DNA from: Phocaeicola vulgatus ATCC 8482
GTDB taxonomy: Bacteria > Bacteroidota > Bacteroidia > Bacteroidales > Bacteroidaceae
Length of the DNA: 64,000 nt
NCBI RefSeq assembly: GCF_000012825.1
Contig: NC_009614.1
Location: forward strand, 4,340,001-4,404,000
Direction: 5' to 3'
Shown here piece after piece: positions 7,910-16,661 of this stretch. Below the pieces are notes generated by a model. The model had not been told where the DNA came from, did not search any database, and was given only the letters and a program-made list of their open reading frames with translations. The position numbers and the translations under genes are program-made. Positions within the stretch are counted from its first letter, which is position 1, and every line of letters starts with the position of its first letter.

Positions 7910-9526
7910 ATGAAAAGATATATAAACATATTGATGGTTGCTTTGGCAACGATGATGACCTCTTGTCTTACTGAAGACCCTAGAGATCAACTTTATGAAG
8001 AAGACATTTACAACAATGCCAACAACATATATATTAATGCAGTGGCTGTGCTCTACAATTACATTGGTGGCAGTGCAGACAGTGAGGGTTTACAGGGGAC
8101 CTGTCGTGGGATTTATGACTATAACACACTTACTACAGACGAAGCCATGATACCTATTCGTGGTGGCGACTGGTACGATGGAGGTTTGTGGACGAATATG
8201 TATCAGCATAAGTGGAGTCCTAATGATTTACCACTCTACAATACTTGGAAATACCTCTACAAGGTTGTTGTGTTATCGAACAAATCTCTGCATATCATCG
8301 ATAAGTATAGCCATAACCTATCTGAGGAGCAGAGAGTGGCCTACGAAGCTGAGGTGCGAGCTCTGAGAGCACTTTTCTACTACTACATTATGGATATGTA
8401 TGGCAGAGTGCCCATCGTAACATCCTATGAACAACCGCAGGATGAAGTTGTGCAGAGCGAGCGTAGCGAGGTTTTCCGTTTTATCGTGAATGAGTTGCAG
8501 GAGGTTGCCGAGTTGTTGCCAAATGAGCGTAGTAATAAGATGGGTAACTACTATGGTCGTATAACAACACCTGTAGCTAATTTCCTTTTGGCTAAGTTGG
8601 CTCTTAATGCCGAGATATATTGTGATGATAATTGGACTGATGGCGTTCCACGGAACGGTAAAGAGATATTTTTCACCGTCGATGGTGAGAAACTCAACGC
8701 TTGGCAGACCTGTATCAAATATTGCAATAAACTTGCCGAGGTAGGTTATCGGTTGGAGGACGATTATAGCTATAATTTCTCTGTGCATAACGAGAACTCC
8801 AACGAAAACATATTCACCATTCCGTTGGATAAGAACCTCTATGCTGCGCAGTTCTGGTATCTCTTCCGATCACGACACTACAACCATGGCGGTGCGTTGG
8901 GGGGCTCATCGGAAAATGGTACCAGTGCCAATATCTCAACAGTCTTAGCCAACGGATACGGCACAGATGATGTAGATGCTCGCTTTGAAAAGAACTTCTA
9001 TGCCGGCATCGTAGAGGTTGATGGAAAGCCTGTAATGATGGACAATGGACAGCAGTTGGAGTATTTCCCATTGGAGCTAAAGTTGAATCTTACGGGAAGC
9101 TCCTATGTCAAGACAGCTGGTGCTCGTATGGCAAAATATGAGGTTGATAGGACCTCACATTCCGACGGTAGACAACCGGATAACGACATCGTGCTATTCC
9201 GCTATGCCGATGCTCTCCTGATGAAGTCCGAGGCAAAGGTACGTAATGGTGAGGATGGCTCGTTGGAGTTGAACGAAGTCCGAGGTCGTGTTGGTATGCC
9301 ATATCGAGAAGCTACGCTTGAGAACATATTGAAAGAGCGTTTGTTGGAGTTAGTATGGGAAGGCTGGCGACGACAAGATATGGTGCGTTTTGGAGTTTAT
9401 CACAAATCATACGATCAGCGAATCCAACTGGCTGATGAGAAAAATGGGTATACCACAGTTTTTCCTATTCCACAAAAAAGTATAGACTTGAACCCAAAAT
9501 TGAAACAAAATGTTGGATATAAATAA
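7910..9526 (+). CDS. SusD/RagB-family surface lipoprotein
   Basis: 538 residues. Lipoprotein signal ending at the cysteine of TSCLTEDP (about residue 19). The rest has the SusD layout: N-terminal TPR-like helices (AEVRALRALFYYYIMDMYGRVPIV, about 145-168), a central variable ligand-binding part, and the C-terminal block with DIVLFRYADALLMKSEAKVRNG, LNEVRGRVGMP and LLELVWEGWRRQDMVRFG. It forms the lid of the SusC at 5201. Starts 12 bp after susC and ends 9 bp before the crp gene, so it is one operon. Confidence 0.92.
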   Translation: MKRYINILMVALATMMTSCLTEDPRDQLYEEDIYNNANNIYINAVAVLYNYIGGSADSEGLQGTCRGIYDYNTLTTDEAMIPIRGGDWYDGGLWTNMYQHKWSPNDLPLYNTWKYLYKVVVLSNKSLHIIDKYSHNLSEEQRVAYEAEVRALRALFYYYIMDMYGRVPIVTSYEQPQDEVVQSERSEVFRFIVNELQEVAELLPNERSNKMGNYYGRITTPVANFLLAKLALNAEIYCDDNWTDGVPRNGKEIFFTVDGEKLNAWQTCIKYCNKLAEVGYRLEDDYSYNFSVHNENSNENIFTIPLDKNLYAAQFWYLFRSRHYNHGGALGGSSENGTSANISTVLANGYGTDDVDARFEKNFYAGIVEVDGKPVMMDNGQQLEYFPLELKLNLTGSSYVKTAGARMAKYEVDRTSHSDGRQPDNDIVLFRYADALLMKSEAKVRNGEDGSLELNEVRGRVGMPYREATLENILKERLLELVWEGWRRQDMVRFGVYHKSYDQRIQLADEKNGYTTVFPIPQKSIDLNPKLKQNVGYK

Positions 9527-9535
9527 CTTTAGCCT

Positions 9536-10138
9536 ATGAGTATTCAATTTGACATTGCAAAACAGATTATAGCTGAAACATGCCCTAATCGCAAACTTAA
9601 GTTGGAGAATATTCGCCTTTTTGCAGATATTATTCAGCCTAAGAAATATCAAAAAGGTGATATAATTCTAAATGAAGGTGATATCTGTAATTGCCTATTT
9701 TATATAGAAAAGGGATTTATTAGACAGCACTACCTAAAGCATGATAAGGATGTGATAGAACATTTAGCATGTGAAAAAGATGTTGTCTGGTGTATTGACA
9801 GCTATTTTAACCGAGAGCCAACACATCTTATGATGGATGCTGTAGAAAACAGTGTTTTATGGGAAATTCCGCGTGATATAATGGAAGAACTTTCTGATGC
9901 TAATGGTGATATAGCTTATCTATATCGGAGTTTTTTTGAAAATTCCTTAATGTTATCACAATTAAAGGCTGACATTTTACGTTTCGAATCAGCAAATGAC
10001 AGATACGCTAGATTACAGCAACATTTTCCTGAAATAACTAGAAGAGCACCTTTGACAATGATTGCTTCATATCTTCAGATGACATTGGAAACATTAAGCA
10101 GAGTACGTGCATCAATAGCTAATGCTGAGAGCAAATAA
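9536..10138 (+). CDS. Crp/Fnr-family transcription regulator
   Basis: 200 residues. N-terminal cyclic-nucleotide-binding-like beta roll (KYQKGDIILNEGDICNCLFYIEKGFIRQHY, about 38-68) and a C-terminal helix-turn-helix (MIASYLQMTLETLSRVRA, about 178-195) typical of the small Bacteroidetes Crp/Fnr group; no Fnr-type cysteine cluster. It follows susD by 9 bp, so the transporter pair probably carries its own regulator in the same transcript, which is unusual for Sus operons (normally SusR, hybrid two-component or ECF/anti-sigma). The effector is unknown. Confidence 0.85.
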   Translation: MSIQFDIAKQIIAETCPNRKLKLENIRLFADIIQPKKYQKGDIILNEGDICNCLFYIEKGFIRQHYLKHDKDVIEHLACEKDVVWCIDSYFNREPTHLMMDAVENSVLWEIPRDIMEELSDANGDIAYLYRSFFENSLMLSQLKADILRFESANDRYARLQQHFPEITRRAPLTMIASYLQMTLETLSRVRASIANAESK

Positions 10139-10172
10139 AGCAAACTAACTATTAGGACTTAACTAACATCAA

Positions 10173-10210
10173 AAACAGGTCAGGATATAGCGTCCTGACC
10201 TGTTTCTTTA
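10173..10210 (+). terminator. Intrinsic terminator of the susC-susD-crp operon
   Basis: AAACAGGTCAGGA (10173-10185) pairs perfectly with TCCTGACCTGTTT (10193-10205), followed by CTTTAAT. It lies 35 bp after the crp stop. Confidence 0.85.
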
Positions 10211-10241
10211 ATAAACTTAAAAGCTATGGATTAATGAGATG

Positions 10242-10403
10242 TTAGTCATCGTCATCATCATCGAATTCATCCTCATCGTCGTCATCATCATATTCTATTG
10301 CTTCACTTTCTTCAATAATGTTACTAAAAGCTCCTGTTAAATCAAAATGATAGTTCTTTTTATTGTTAAAAAATTCATACGTGATAGAGCCGAAAGTATT
10401 CAT
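10242..10403 (-). CDS. Small acidic-tailed hypothetical protein
   Basis: About 53 residues from ATG 10403 (a GTG at 10430 gives 62). N-terminal FGSITYEFF and NYHFDLTGAF, then a tail of almost only Asp and Glu (about the last 16 residues). The acidic tail comes from GAT/GAC repeats that could also be a simple-sequence run. Convergent with the susC operon and just past its terminator. I cannot assign a function and am not sure it is expressed. Confidence 0.3.
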   Translation of the reverse strand: MNTFGSITYEFFNNKKNYHFDLTGAFSNIIEESEAIEYDDDDDEDEFDDDDDD

Positions 10404-10430
10404 AATATGTAACTGATGTTTATGACTCAC

Positions 10431-10770
10431 TCATCTTATTCGAAAAATAAGGGCAAACTAAAAAGTGTATGTTTACTATATTGAAGTCATATCTTTTGAA
10501 CGACAAAAAGTAAATACTTATATAGAACAACTTCCAACATAATAATCACTTTTTAGCATGCCGCATACATTGTTAACCTTAAAAATCTTTTTACCTGTTG
10601 CAAGTAAATCTTACATTTACTATGCATAAACTAAACCCTATTTACTTTCCTCTCTTGCTTAACTTTAAATTATAAAAGACAGGGATCATACCAGTGGGGC
10701 ACACATGTACCTTGCAAATTTACACACCTCATTTTTATGTAATTTAATATATCCCACTTTTAGCAGGATA
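10431..10770. other. AT-rich spacer containing the IS21 istB-side end
   Basis: No open frame. The 3' terminus of the IS21-type element should lie here, probably near 10690-10770, but only one end is present in the window so the exact border is not visible. Confidence 0.3.
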
Positions 10771-11568
10771 TTACTTTACAGTTGTTAACTCTTTTAAAGT
10801 GTCTGTATCTTCACTCCGATTGCTAAAAATTGTTTTCCTGTTTTCCATCCGATAGCTGTTTCTTGACAGTTGTATAATCTCACAACAGTAGAGCAGTCTG
10901 TCAAGCAATGCCGCTGCGACAGCTTCCTCTCCCGGTATTGCCAGCCACTCTGTAAGGGAGTAGTTGGCTGTAACGATAAGCGATGTCTTTTCCTGAAACT
11001 CATTCACCAGTTTGAACAGCAACATGATATCTTCTCTTTTCAAGGGAAAGAGTGTGGCATTGTCAATGGCCAGCAGCTGTGCCTTCATGATCCGTTTGTA
11101 GGTTTTCATCGCATGCCTGGAAACATCCCTTGTCTTCAGACAGGTCAGAAGGTCCTCCAGCGTAACCATATATGCCCTGTATCCGGCTTTCACCGCCTCA
11201 TGGACAAGTCCGGCGGCAATATAGGTCTTTCCTGTTCCGGAACCGCCTGCCAGAAGCAGGTTGTATGCCTGTCCCACCCATACCAGCTCGCGCAGTTCGC
11301 GCAGCTTTCTGGAGTCGATTCCTTCCGTCCGGGTAAAGTCGTAACGGTCCAGATCATGCCTTGCAGGAAGCCCGGCCGCTTTCAAACGACACAAATATTT
11401 CCGGTTCTCCCTGGTCCGGACCTCCTCCCTGAGGCAGGCGAGTAGAAACTCCGGATAGGTCAGCTGCTTTTCCTGGGCCTGATGCAGCAGTTCCTCCAGA
11501 TGTTCGGTCAGATTGCCCAGCTTGAGCATACGTGCACATTCCATGAGTTCCTTCTTATGTCTTGTCAT
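10771..11568 (-). CDS. istB: IS21-family helper ATPase IstB
   Basis: 265 residues. AAA+ ATPase with Walker A GGSGTGKT (about 107-114), Walker B-like AQLLAIDNA (about 165-173) and sensor region SLIVTANYS (about 197-205), plus the N-terminal helical block (LKLGNLTEHLEELL) seen in IstB. It is the target-DNA-selecting helper of the IstA transposase. It overlaps the end of istA by 14 bp, as usual. IstB looks intact, but istA is split and truncated, so this copy cannot move by itself. Confidence 0.9.
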   Translation of the reverse strand: MTRHKKELMECARMLKLGNLTEHLEELLHQAQEKQLTYPEFLLACLREEVRTRENRKYLCRLKAAGLPARHDLDRYDFTRTEGIDSRKLRELRELVWVGQAYNLLLAGGSGTGKTYIAAGLVHEAVKAGYRAYMVTLEDLLTCLKTRDVSRHAMKTYKRIMKAQLLAIDNATLFPLKREDIMLLFKLVNEFQEKTSLIVTANYSLTEWLAIPGEEAVAAALLDRLLYCCEIIQLSRNSYRMENRKTIFSNRSEDTDTLKELTTVK

Positions 11569-11807
11569 AATCCCTGAGTATTTCGTTATAAGACTGTATC
11601 AATCCGCCTTGTCGGGGCAGGTGATCCTCCAGTCCGTATATTTCTGTTCCATTTTCCTTTCCCCTGCACACATATTCACACAGGCTTTTAACCGAGTCCC
11701 CGTTATAGATGCCTTTGTCCAGACATATCCGTATGGCCTCTATCAGTGTATTCTTGTCATATCCGGGAATTATGCGCAGGATCACCTCCAGATTATCCCT
11801 GTAATAA
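11555..11807 (-). pseudogene. istA: istA C-terminal fragment, IS21 family
   Basis: About 81 codons (YRDNLEVILRIIPGYDKNTLIEAIRICLDKG and onward to SYNEILRDYDKT) form the C-terminus of an IstA transposase. The frame continues exactly across the IS982-type element: removing the element and one TAATAA copy joins ERY with YRDNLE in phase with the fragment at 12840-13330. Confidence 0.8.
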
Positions 11808-12839
11808 ACGTGAGTTCGAAATAAAATCAAAAAATAGCAAGTTGTCCGTCATTGACAAACTTTACGTCAATGGCGGGCTTTTTTTCAAAAAAGCAGTATG
11901 CCGCGATAGCCGACAAGGAGTTGGCTATAAAGTTACTGAATGAACGATGTCTTGAGTGTTCAATCTGTGCGATGTTCTTCAGTTCGTCATTGACCGTTTC
12001 AATCAAGGCTCTTTTTCTTAGCAAAATCTTGTCGGCAATACTCATCAGTGAGTTCCTCATATTATTTTTAACTTTAGTAACAAGTTGTATGCCATTAAGG
12101 AAAAGGTTTTCAAACAGAGCCTGACCTATATATCCCTTGTCTGCACATAGTTTTCCTTTGATGTTTTCCAGAAACCTACCCTGTTTCAATGGTTCCCGGT
12201 CATCCACGTTTCCAGGCGTGAACATGAAATTGAGGATTTCACCCTTGTCATTGATTATCAGATGCAGCTTGAATCCGAAGAACCATCCCATAGAACATCT
12301 TCCACGCTCGGCAAGCCCTTCAAATGTCTTATGAATCAAGATTCTTTGGTTACGACATACACATAAGGGAGTGGAATCAACGAAACTGATGCCGGTACAA
12401 GTTCCCAGCAGTACTCTTTTGATGAATATGGTCATGGGAAGCAATACTTCCTTCTCCAGTTCCACAAAACGGTTATAAGAAACCTGACGAGGAAAAAGGT
12501 GTTTCAGATGTTTACAGACATACTCCTTGTAGTAATGCTTGAAACAACGGAAACCACCGGAGTGAAACAGGATTAGAATAACCATAATCTCTGCATCACT
12601 CATACGGTTGGGTTTGTTACGATGCATGGTCTTCATATCCTTAATCATATATTTTTCCTGTTGCAATGTAAATTCCTTGCAAAAATCATCGGCCATACAA
12701 TAAATCTCTGTAACTTTAGACTCTGGAAACATAGTGGTAATCGTTTAAATGTTATAATTCAGCACTATAAATTTAATACTTTTATCGCTATGTTTCTAAT
12801 TATAAGTGAAATATATTTATTTTTATTTCGAACTCACGT
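11808..12839 (-). mobile_element. Complete IS982-type insertion sequence (1032 bp)
   Basis: Terminal inverted repeats read ACGTGAGTTCGAAATAAAA from each end (left from 11808, right from 12839), flanked by direct repeats TAATAA at 11802-11807 and 12840-12845. It carries one transposase. It is inserted inside istA, so it arrived after the IS21-type element. TIR identity over at least 19 bp suggests a recent insertion. Confidence 0.88.
11827..12732 (-). CDS. IS982-family transposase
   Basis: 301 residues. N-terminal helical part (KTMHRNKPNRMSDAEIMVIL), then the IS982 DDE core: GISFVDSTPLCVC (about 112-124, first Asp), KLCADKGYIG (about 190-199, second Asp, followed by GY) and RALIETVNDELKN (about 237-249, Glu). 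Length is normal for the family and there are no disruptions, so it is probably functional. Confidence 0.9.
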   Translation of the reverse strand: MFPESKVTEIYCMADDFCKEFTLQQEKYMIKDMKTMHRNKPNRMSDAEIMVILILFHSGGFRCFKHYYKEYVCKHLKHLFPRQVSYNRFVELEKEVLLPMTIFIKRVLLGTCTGISFVDSTPLCVCRNQRILIHKTFEGLAERGRCSMGWFFGFKLHLIINDKGEILNFMFTPGNVDDREPLKQGRFLENIKGKLCADKGYIGQALFENLFLNGIQLVTKVKNNMRNSLMSIADKILLRKRALIETVNDELKNIAQIEHSRHRSFSNFIANSLSAIAAYCFFEKKPAIDVKFVNDGQLAIF

Positions 12840-13330
12840 TAATAACGTTCCTTCCTCCTTTTCAGATTATCCATCCACATGGCTACCTCCCTGTTGCCCG
12901 ACACATGGACAAGGATGCGTTCGGCTATCTTCACTCCGGCGTTTCTCGGTTTTCTGTGGGAGTCGTCATAAACGGTCCTTCCCTTTCTGGTACAGAGCGC
13001 ATGCCGGCAGATGAGTTTCCCCGTATCCTTGTTGTACAGCTCCACATTCCCTTCCGTTTCCTGCAGCCAGACGGTTGTCTGCCCGCTCCGGTAAGTTCCG
13101 CATGGCAGGCTGTAATAATTCCCCCTGTACTGCACTGTATTGTCCTTGCGTACATGGTATTCCCTCATCTCCTCCTGCGGTGGTTGTGGCGTCCCATGAT
13201 AGGGCATGAGAAAGCCTTTTTCCACGGCAAACTCTTCCCGGGGAAAAAGACGGGTGGTCCCGTGCACCTTCCCGTTCCCCGTCCTTTCAAGCCATTCGAG
13301 GGCCTCCCTGTTCAGACTGTTCCTGCATGA
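12840..13330 (-). pseudogene. istA: istA middle fragment, IS21 family
   Basis: Open frame with [26 protein letters not shown] and a beta-rich C-terminal domain ([21 protein letters not shown]) typical of IstA downstream of the DDE core. The catalytic core and DNA-binding domain that should lie upstream are absent: within about 50 bp the sequence becomes the 3' end of the phosphodiester glycosidase gene. The fragment is therefore truncated at its 5' end and also split from its 3' end by the IS982-type element. The exact left-hand deletion border lies between about 13320 and 13376. Confidence 0.75.
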
Positions 13331-13376
13331 TTGATGCAGTACTCCCCGATTTGTCTGTGAGCAAGCATGTTGTACT

Positions 13377-14240
13377 CTATGGATTTGTCAATCTTCGAAC
13401 GGCTATGATGTTGTGGACTTTTCTTTCTCCTTTGTTGTCGAATTTCTTGTTGTCGCTTGGGTGGTTGACCACTTGACCATTCACCCATAAGGTGGTAGAA
13501 CCGCCTCCATCCAGATTAAGTGCGCAATGTGCCTTCAGAATTCGCAAAAGATAGGCAAGTTCTGCAATGGACATTCCATCTGCGTGCCCTTCTGCCCTTC
13601 CATCTACCGCTACCAGCATTATGTCACCTTCTTTTGTGAGTGCAATGGCACTTCTGGGATGTCTGGTCTCTGAGAATTCCCGATCTATCGTCGTGAAGTC
13701 ACACGTCTTGCCGTCCTGCATCAAGAGCGGTCCGGACGCAAGTATATCCCCATCCAGCGGGAACCCTTTCTTCTCATTTTCGTCGTTCCATGGTATGATC
13801 CGGATATTGTTATCCACCATGTGTACGGCACCATTGACACGCAAATGCCTTTCTTCGGTAGTTGTCGTATCTATTACCGCTTCATTTTTACGGAGGTAAC
13901 AGGTAGAGAAGCCTTCCTTGATACTGAAGTACGACCCGTTTATGGCTGCAGAAGAACGGCTTTGTTCAGCCAATTGGCTAGTGGTGGTCAGCGAGTCCGT
14001 CGTAGCAATAAAGGCTGTATAGCCTTCCGCTCTTCCAATGGTCAGGATGCTGATGGATTGCTTGCCTCCAAACAGGCCTTCTATCGAAGCTTGTTTCAAC
14101 TGGATGCCTTGCAGTGAAGATGTTCTCTCCCATTTGGCCGATACGATGGCCAGGGAATCCGATGGATTGCTGGCTTTGGAAAGCTGTACGCCCGTGAGTG
14201 TGAGCACTGAAGCAAAGATGAAACTGAGATATTTATTCAT
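13377..14240 (-). CDS. Secreted phosphodiester glycosidase (NAGPA domain), paralogue 1
   Basis: 287 residues from ATG 14240. Signal peptide (about 1-23, before SNPSD). The domain of mammalian uncovering enzyme NAGPA is recognisable: AINGSYFS (about 102-109), [10 protein letters not shown] (about 193-202), [18 protein letters not shown] (about 211-228) and [14 protein letters not shown] (about 239-252). NAGPA-type enzymes hydrolyse a sugar-1-phosphodiester, e.g. GlcNAc-alpha-1-phospho-mannose. It overlaps the end of paralogue 2 by 8 bp, so the two are likely translated together. The IS21 remnant abuts its 3' end; the last residues may have been affected. Substrate unknown. Confidence 0.85.
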   Translation of the reverse strand: MNKYLSFIFASVLTLTGVQLSKASNPSDSLAIVSAKWERTSSLQGIQLKQASIEGLFGGKQSISILTIGRAEGYTAFIATTDSLTTTSQLAEQSRSSAAINGSYFSIKEGFSTCYLRKNEAVIDTTTTEERHLRVNGAVHMVDNNIRIIPWNDENEKKGFPLDGDILASGPLLMQDGKTCDFTTIDREFSETRHPRSAIALTKEGDIMLVAVDGRAEGHADGMSIAELAYLLRILKAHCALNLDGGGSTTLWVNGQVVNHPSDNKKFDNKGERKVHNIIAVRRLTNP

Positions 14241-15159
14241 GGTTTTCAGATGATTTGATGACAATGAACGAGGTTACTCTGCGTTGTCCCGCATGGTCGA
14301 ATTTCTTGTTGTCAGTCGGATGGTTCACGACCCCTCCTACTCGCTGCTCTGAAGAGGCAATCCACATGGTAGTGGACCCTCCACCATCCAGGTTCAAGGC
14401 TGATTGGGGGCAGAAGTAAGTAAGTAGAAATCGGGTCAGTTCGTTTGCAGACATTCCTGCCGCCTGGGTACTTCTTCCGTCAACGGTTATCAAAAGCAGT
14501 TTCTTATGCTCTGTAAGTGCTACCGCTGTCCGCGGGTGTCTCACTCCCTGGTGCCTTCTGAAGTCTTCGTAATCAAGCTTGTTCAGGTCCATTCCTTCTA
14601 CGTTTCCGGTAAAATTCAGCCCTACAGGATCGTTGTTGTCTATCAACATGGGAGCACCGGATAAAATGTTTGCTGCGGGGTGTGAAAGAAAAGTCGAGTC
14701 GCTGGCAAATCGGATGTCGATGTTCTTGTTGTCGTCATCGAACAGGAAGGCACCTTCGTGTTTCCAGTATCGAATGTGTGTGCTGTCCAAACGGTTTTGG
14801 GCAAGGAGTCTACCTCCGATTTTGATGAACGATGCTTCGGCCTCGTAGGTTCCGTTGATGGCGGCAGCCGCATTGTTGCGTTCCGCTACAGAAGATAGGG
14901 AATCCCCATGCTCTTCGTAAACAAGCTGTATATCATAACTTGGGGAGGTCAGGTCGACCTCGAGAACGTCTACATTTTGGTGCGCTTGGCTGATGGAGTC
15001 ATATCCGGCGAATCGGTAATGTATCAGTGCCGGCGCAATGGTGTCTGCCACCCACCCGTCCGAAATACGCAGTACCGGGTTTGAAGCTGATCCCTTGTTG
15101 GATATTGTCATGCAAGACAAGCACAGTAGGGAAATAAAGGCGGTTTTCAGTTTTTTCAT
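14233..15159 (-). CDS. Secreted phosphodiester glycosidase (NAGPA domain), paralogue 2
   Basis: 308 residues with signal peptide (about 1-25). Same family markers as its neighbour: AAAINGTYEAEASFIKIGG (about 96-114), RHPRTAVALTEHKKLLLITVDGRS (about 206-229), AAGMSANELTRFL and [15 protein letters not shown] (about 253-267). Both paralogues end with [18 protein letters not shown]-type tails, so they arose by duplication, but overall identity looks moderate, suggesting different specificity. Located downstream of SusC-SusD on the same strand behind a strong stem-loop (15178-15202). Confidence 0.85.
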   Translation of the reverse strand: MKKLKTAFISLLCLSCMTISNKGSASNPVLRISDGWVADTIAPALIHYRFAGYDSISQAHQNVDVLEVDLTSPSYDIQLVYEEHGDSLSSVAERNNAAAAINGTYEAEASFIKIGGRLLAQNRLDSTHIRYWKHEGAFLFDDDNKNIDIRFASDSTFLSHPAANILSGAPMLIDNNDPVGLNFTGNVEGMDLNKLDYEDFRRHQGVRHPRTAVALTEHKKLLLITVDGRSTQAAGMSANELTRFLLTYFCPQSALNLDGGGSTTMWIASSEQRVGGVVNHPTDNKKFDHAGQRRVTSFIVIKSSENHE

Positions 15160-15177
15160 GAGAATCCATTAAAAGTT

Positions 15178-15202
15178 GGGCGTTGGGGTATTCCCAACGC
15201 CC
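15178..15202 (-). promoter_or_regulatory. Intercistronic stem-loop
   Basis: GGGCGTTGGG-GTATT-CCCAACGCCC, a perfect 10-bp stem, followed on the minus strand by a short U-rich run (AACTTTTAAT) and then the ATG of paralogue 2. Possible partial terminator or mRNA 3'-end stabiliser separating strong susCD expression from weaker enzyme expression. Confidence 0.55.
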
Positions 15203-15324
15203 GATAGTGACTATTTCCGTTGCCCTTCACATTCCAATCGAAACAGAGGTTGGCAGGCTGTCCCAACAGAAACCAACAGTATCCCGACCGAGCAGGGCAA
15301 CGATGAATAACAGGGATTGGTTTA

Positions 15325-16632
15325 TCAGTTATATTCGTTGAGGTTGGGATTGTATTGCACCTCTGATTCCGGCAAGGGAAGATAAAGGTTTGTCTTTCCG
15401 TTCATGGACACTACCTCTTCGGAAATCTTGTTGGTACGAATCAGGTCAAAAAACAGGAAGCCCTCACAGTAAAGTTCCTTTCTGCGTTCCAGGGCTACTT
15501 TCTTCTGGTAGTCTTCCTCCGAAGCAATATCCGAGTTGTTGTACGGATTCAATCCTCTTGAACGGCGCAGCTCGTTCAGTCTATTCAGTCCGTTCCGTCC
15601 TTGTGCTTCCGCACTAATCAGGTACATTTCTGCAATACGTGAAACGATGAGCGGCGTAAAATCTCTGAACTTGTTCATGATGATATAGGTTTCGGAAACG
15701 CTCTCCAGCGTAGTGATGCAGGTGTTGTTGCGCGTATCAGCCGGATCCTCGAACAGTTTCTCCGATTCGGGAGACGGGCAGAGAAACCAGCTTCCTTTCA
15801 TCGGTGAGTTGTAGGTGGTGAACAGGGCGTACAAGTTCTGGCCTCCTTCGCTAGTGTTGTTGCGGAAACTGAAGATTATCTCGCTGTTGTTGGTTGTCGT
15901 GAAGATGTTGTCGTAGTTTTCGCTGAGTTTGAATTTGGGATTTGCGATCAGCGTTTCAGCCATATTTTTGGCCGTTTCCATATCTCCGGTTGTCAGGGCC
16001 AAGCGTGCCATCAGAGCTTGGGCTGCTTCGAGGCTTACCGTGAAGGGTGCGCCCGAAGTTTCACCAAAAGGTTTCAAATGTCCTTCATCGATACAAAAAC
16101 TTAACTCTTCCTTGATGAAGTTGAACACAGCGGACTGTTTGTCACGCTTTACGTTCTCCAGGGTATTGTCCTTGATGATGGGAACACCATCCCAGCGTGT
16201 GGCCAGACAGTAATAGGCGTATGCCCGGAGGAAACGAGCCTGTGCCTCTATATGGGTGTTCTTTTCACTGGGCTCCAAATTGGAAAGGATGGAAAGGGTG
16301 GTATTGGCATTGTAAATGGCCTTGTAGTAACCACGCCACATCGTAAGCAGCGTACCGTTATTGGAGGGTATCTCGTTGTTTACAAAGTCATTGGAACCGC
16401 TCAGGTAGGTATTGATCAGATTCTCGCCCCGCATGTCAAAGAGTACCCAGGTGTCGCGACCCGGGTCGTTCTGTAACGAGCGGTAGGTACCGGTTAGCAG
16501 TTGTTCCACTTCACCTTGTCCGAGAATGGAGGGTGAGACGGCCGTTGCAGGTTCCAGATCCAACCAGGAGCAGGAACTGGTACCCAACGCGGTGCCCAGC
16601 ATTAATGTATATATCAGATGATTTAGTTTCAT
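15325..16632 (-). CDS. SusD/RagB-family surface lipoprotein
   Basis: 435 residues. Lipoprotein signal with TSCSWLDLEP (Cys about 21). SusD-type helices (HIEAQARFLRAYAYYCLATRWDGVPII) and C-terminal markers (RIAEMYLISAEAQGRNG, LNELRRSRGL, ALERRKELYCEGFLFFDLIR). Forms the ligand-capturing lid for the SusC encoded 29 bp upstream. Cargo is unknown; the neighbouring phosphodiester glycosidases suggest a phosphodiester-linked glycan or headgroup. Confidence 0.9.
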   Translation of the reverse strand: MKLNHLIYTLMLGTALGTSSCSWLDLEPATAVSPSILGQGEVEQLLTGTYRSLQNDPGRDTWVLFDMRGENLINTYLSGSNDFVNNEIPSNNGTLLTMWRGYYKAIYNANTTLSILSNLEPSEKNTHIEAQARFLRAYAYYCLATRWDGVPIIKDNTLENVKRDKQSAVFNFIKEELSFCIDEGHLKPFGETSGAPFTVSLEAAQALMARLALTTGDMETAKNMAETLIANPKFKLSENYDNIFTTTNNSEIIFSFRNNTSEGGQNLYALFTTYNSPMKGSWFLCPSPESEKLFEDPADTRNNTCITTLESVSETYIIMNKFRDFTPLIVSRIAEMYLISAEAQGRNGLNRLNELRRSRGLNPYNNSDIASEEDYQKKVALERRKELYCEGFLFFDLIRTNKISEEVVSMNGKTNLYLPLPESEVQYNPNLNEYN

Positions 16633-16661
16633 GATGAATATCGATTATAAATGAATTATAT

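Noticed and set aside
8318-8788. 156-residue antisense frame inside susD
   Set aside because: Shadow of the SusD coding sequence with no independent support.
10242-10300. GAT/ATC-rich run as a possible CRISPR or tandem-repeat array
   Set aside because: Simple trinucleotide repetition without spacers; it only encodes the acidic tail of a short frame.
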